Shown: piece after piece, positions 13,780 to 14,320 of the stretch | Layout of the letters: every line of letters starts with the position of its first letter | Position numbering within the stretch: position 1 is the stretch's first letter | Assembly (NCBI GenBank): GCA_000434215.1 | Contig: HF999713.1 | Span: forward strand, 10,242 to 24,561 | Direction of reading: 5' to 3' | Source: Bacteroides sp. CAG:144 | GTDB lineage: Bacteria; Bacteroidota; Bacteroidia; Bacteroidales; UBA11471 | DNA: 14,320 nucleotides | Notes under the pieces: generated by a model | Seen by the model: the letters and a program-made list of their open reading frames with translations, nothing else | Databases searched by the model: none | Told to the model about the DNA's origin: nothing | Made by a program: the position numbers and the translations under genes

Positions 13780-14320
13780 ATGACCGATTATTCGACATAT
13801 ACATTGCCTAACGGGTTGCGTATGATATATCAGTTTGTCCCTTCAAAAGTTTCGTATGCGGGATTTGCCGTAAATACGGGTTCGCGCGACGAGGAGAAGG
13901 GAGAAGAAGGATTAGCACACTTTGTGGAGCATTTGCTGTTTAAAGGGACGTTGCGGCGCAAGTCATGGCATATACTGAACCGTATGGAGAATGTGGGCGG
14001 GGAATTGAATGCTTATACGGCAAAAGAAGAGACGGTAATTTATTCGATTTTTCTTTCCGAGCATTTTTCCCGGGCAGTCGACCTGATGAGCGATCTTATC
14101 CTTCATTCCCAATTTCCCGAGGCCGAAGTGGAACGGGAAACGGAGGTGATTCTCGATGAAATAAATTCGTATCGGGATACTCCTTCGGAATTGATTTATG
14201 ATGAGTTTGAGAATTTTCTTTTCGGTCGTCATGCTTTGGGTCATAATATTTTAGGTGATCGTGATACGTTACTGTCATTTAAGTCGGGCGATGGTCGTCG
14301 ATTTATGAACCGCCATTATA
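13780..14320 (+). CDS. M16-family zinc metalloprotease, N-terminal part (truncated by window edge)
   Basis: The frame opens at ATG 13780 and runs off the right edge after 180 codons. The first domain of an M16 (pitrilysin/mitochondrial-processing-peptidase-like) protease is clear. The N-terminus YTLPNGLRMIYQF is typical. The inverted zinc motif HFVEH is at 47-51, with His47 and His51 as ligands and Glu50 as catalytic base. The third ligand Glu127 sits in EVILDEI, at the expected 76 residues after His51. GGELNAYTAKEETVIYS (73-89) is also a family hallmark. There is no signal peptide, so it is probably cytosolic, like the roughly 400-residue single-unit bacterial processing peptidases. The actual length cannot be seen. 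Substrates are unknown. Confidence 0.93.
   Translation, partial: MTDYSTYTLPNGLRMIYQFVPSKVSYAGFAVNTGSRDEEKGEEGLAHFVEHLLFKGTLRRKSWHILNRMENVGGELNAYTAKEETVIYSIFLSEHFSRAVDLMSDLILHSQFPEAEVERETEVILDEINSYRDTPSELIYDEFENFLFGRHALGHNILGDRDTLLSFKSGDGRRFMNRHY

Overview
The window is an ordinary-looking stretch of chromosome from a member of the Bacteroidota, most likely order Bacteroidales. Three things point there. Exact or near-exact matches to the Bacteroides -7 promoter element (TAnnTTTG) sit a short distance upstream of most transcription units. The starts lack Shine-Dalgarno sequences. The gene set (fused SpmA-SpmB protein, single-domain arabinose-5-phosphate isomerase, GH3 protein beside metG, KISTS-type MetRS with a C-terminal tRNA-binding domain) is typical of that group. 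A family-level guess such as Barnesiellaceae is weak. There is no IS element, CRISPR array, rRNA, tRNA or phage signature.

Layout. Positions 1-1006 (minus) hold a SpmA-SpmB fusion membrane protein running off the left edge. It is divergent from a two-gene plus-strand unit: a D-2-hydroxyacid dehydrogenase (1200-2168) and an AlkD-type DNA glycosylase (2177-2908). A bidirectional terminator at about 2932-2965 separates this unit from a long run of minus-strand genes. In transcription order one part of that run is GH3-family protein (8843-7335), methionyl-tRNA synthetase (7304-5265), an intrinsic terminator (5250-5218), a polysaccharide flippase (5210-3771) and a family 2 glycosyltransferase (3735-2986). 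Upstream lie a DEAD-box RNA helicase with a DbpA-type RNA-binding domain (10686-8902) and a lipoprotein of the tyrosine-phosphatase fold whose catalytic Cys and Arg are both missing (11948-10884). Further upstream is a SIS-domain isomerase/PfkB sugar kinase pair (13619-12999, 12990-12052). A divergent plus-strand M16 zinc protease (13780 onward) runs off the right edge.

Functional themes are envelope polysaccharide (A5P isomerase for Kdo, flippase, glycosyltransferase), translation and RNA metabolism (MetRS, DEAD-box helicase), and DNA repair. No novel multi-gene system stands out. The most unusual single item is the exported pseudo-phosphatase at 10884-11948. Next are the strong terminator just before the flippase start codon and a perfect 15-base palindrome at the predicted transcription start of the helicase. 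All boundaries, motifs and hairpins were read by eye; no database search or folding program was run.
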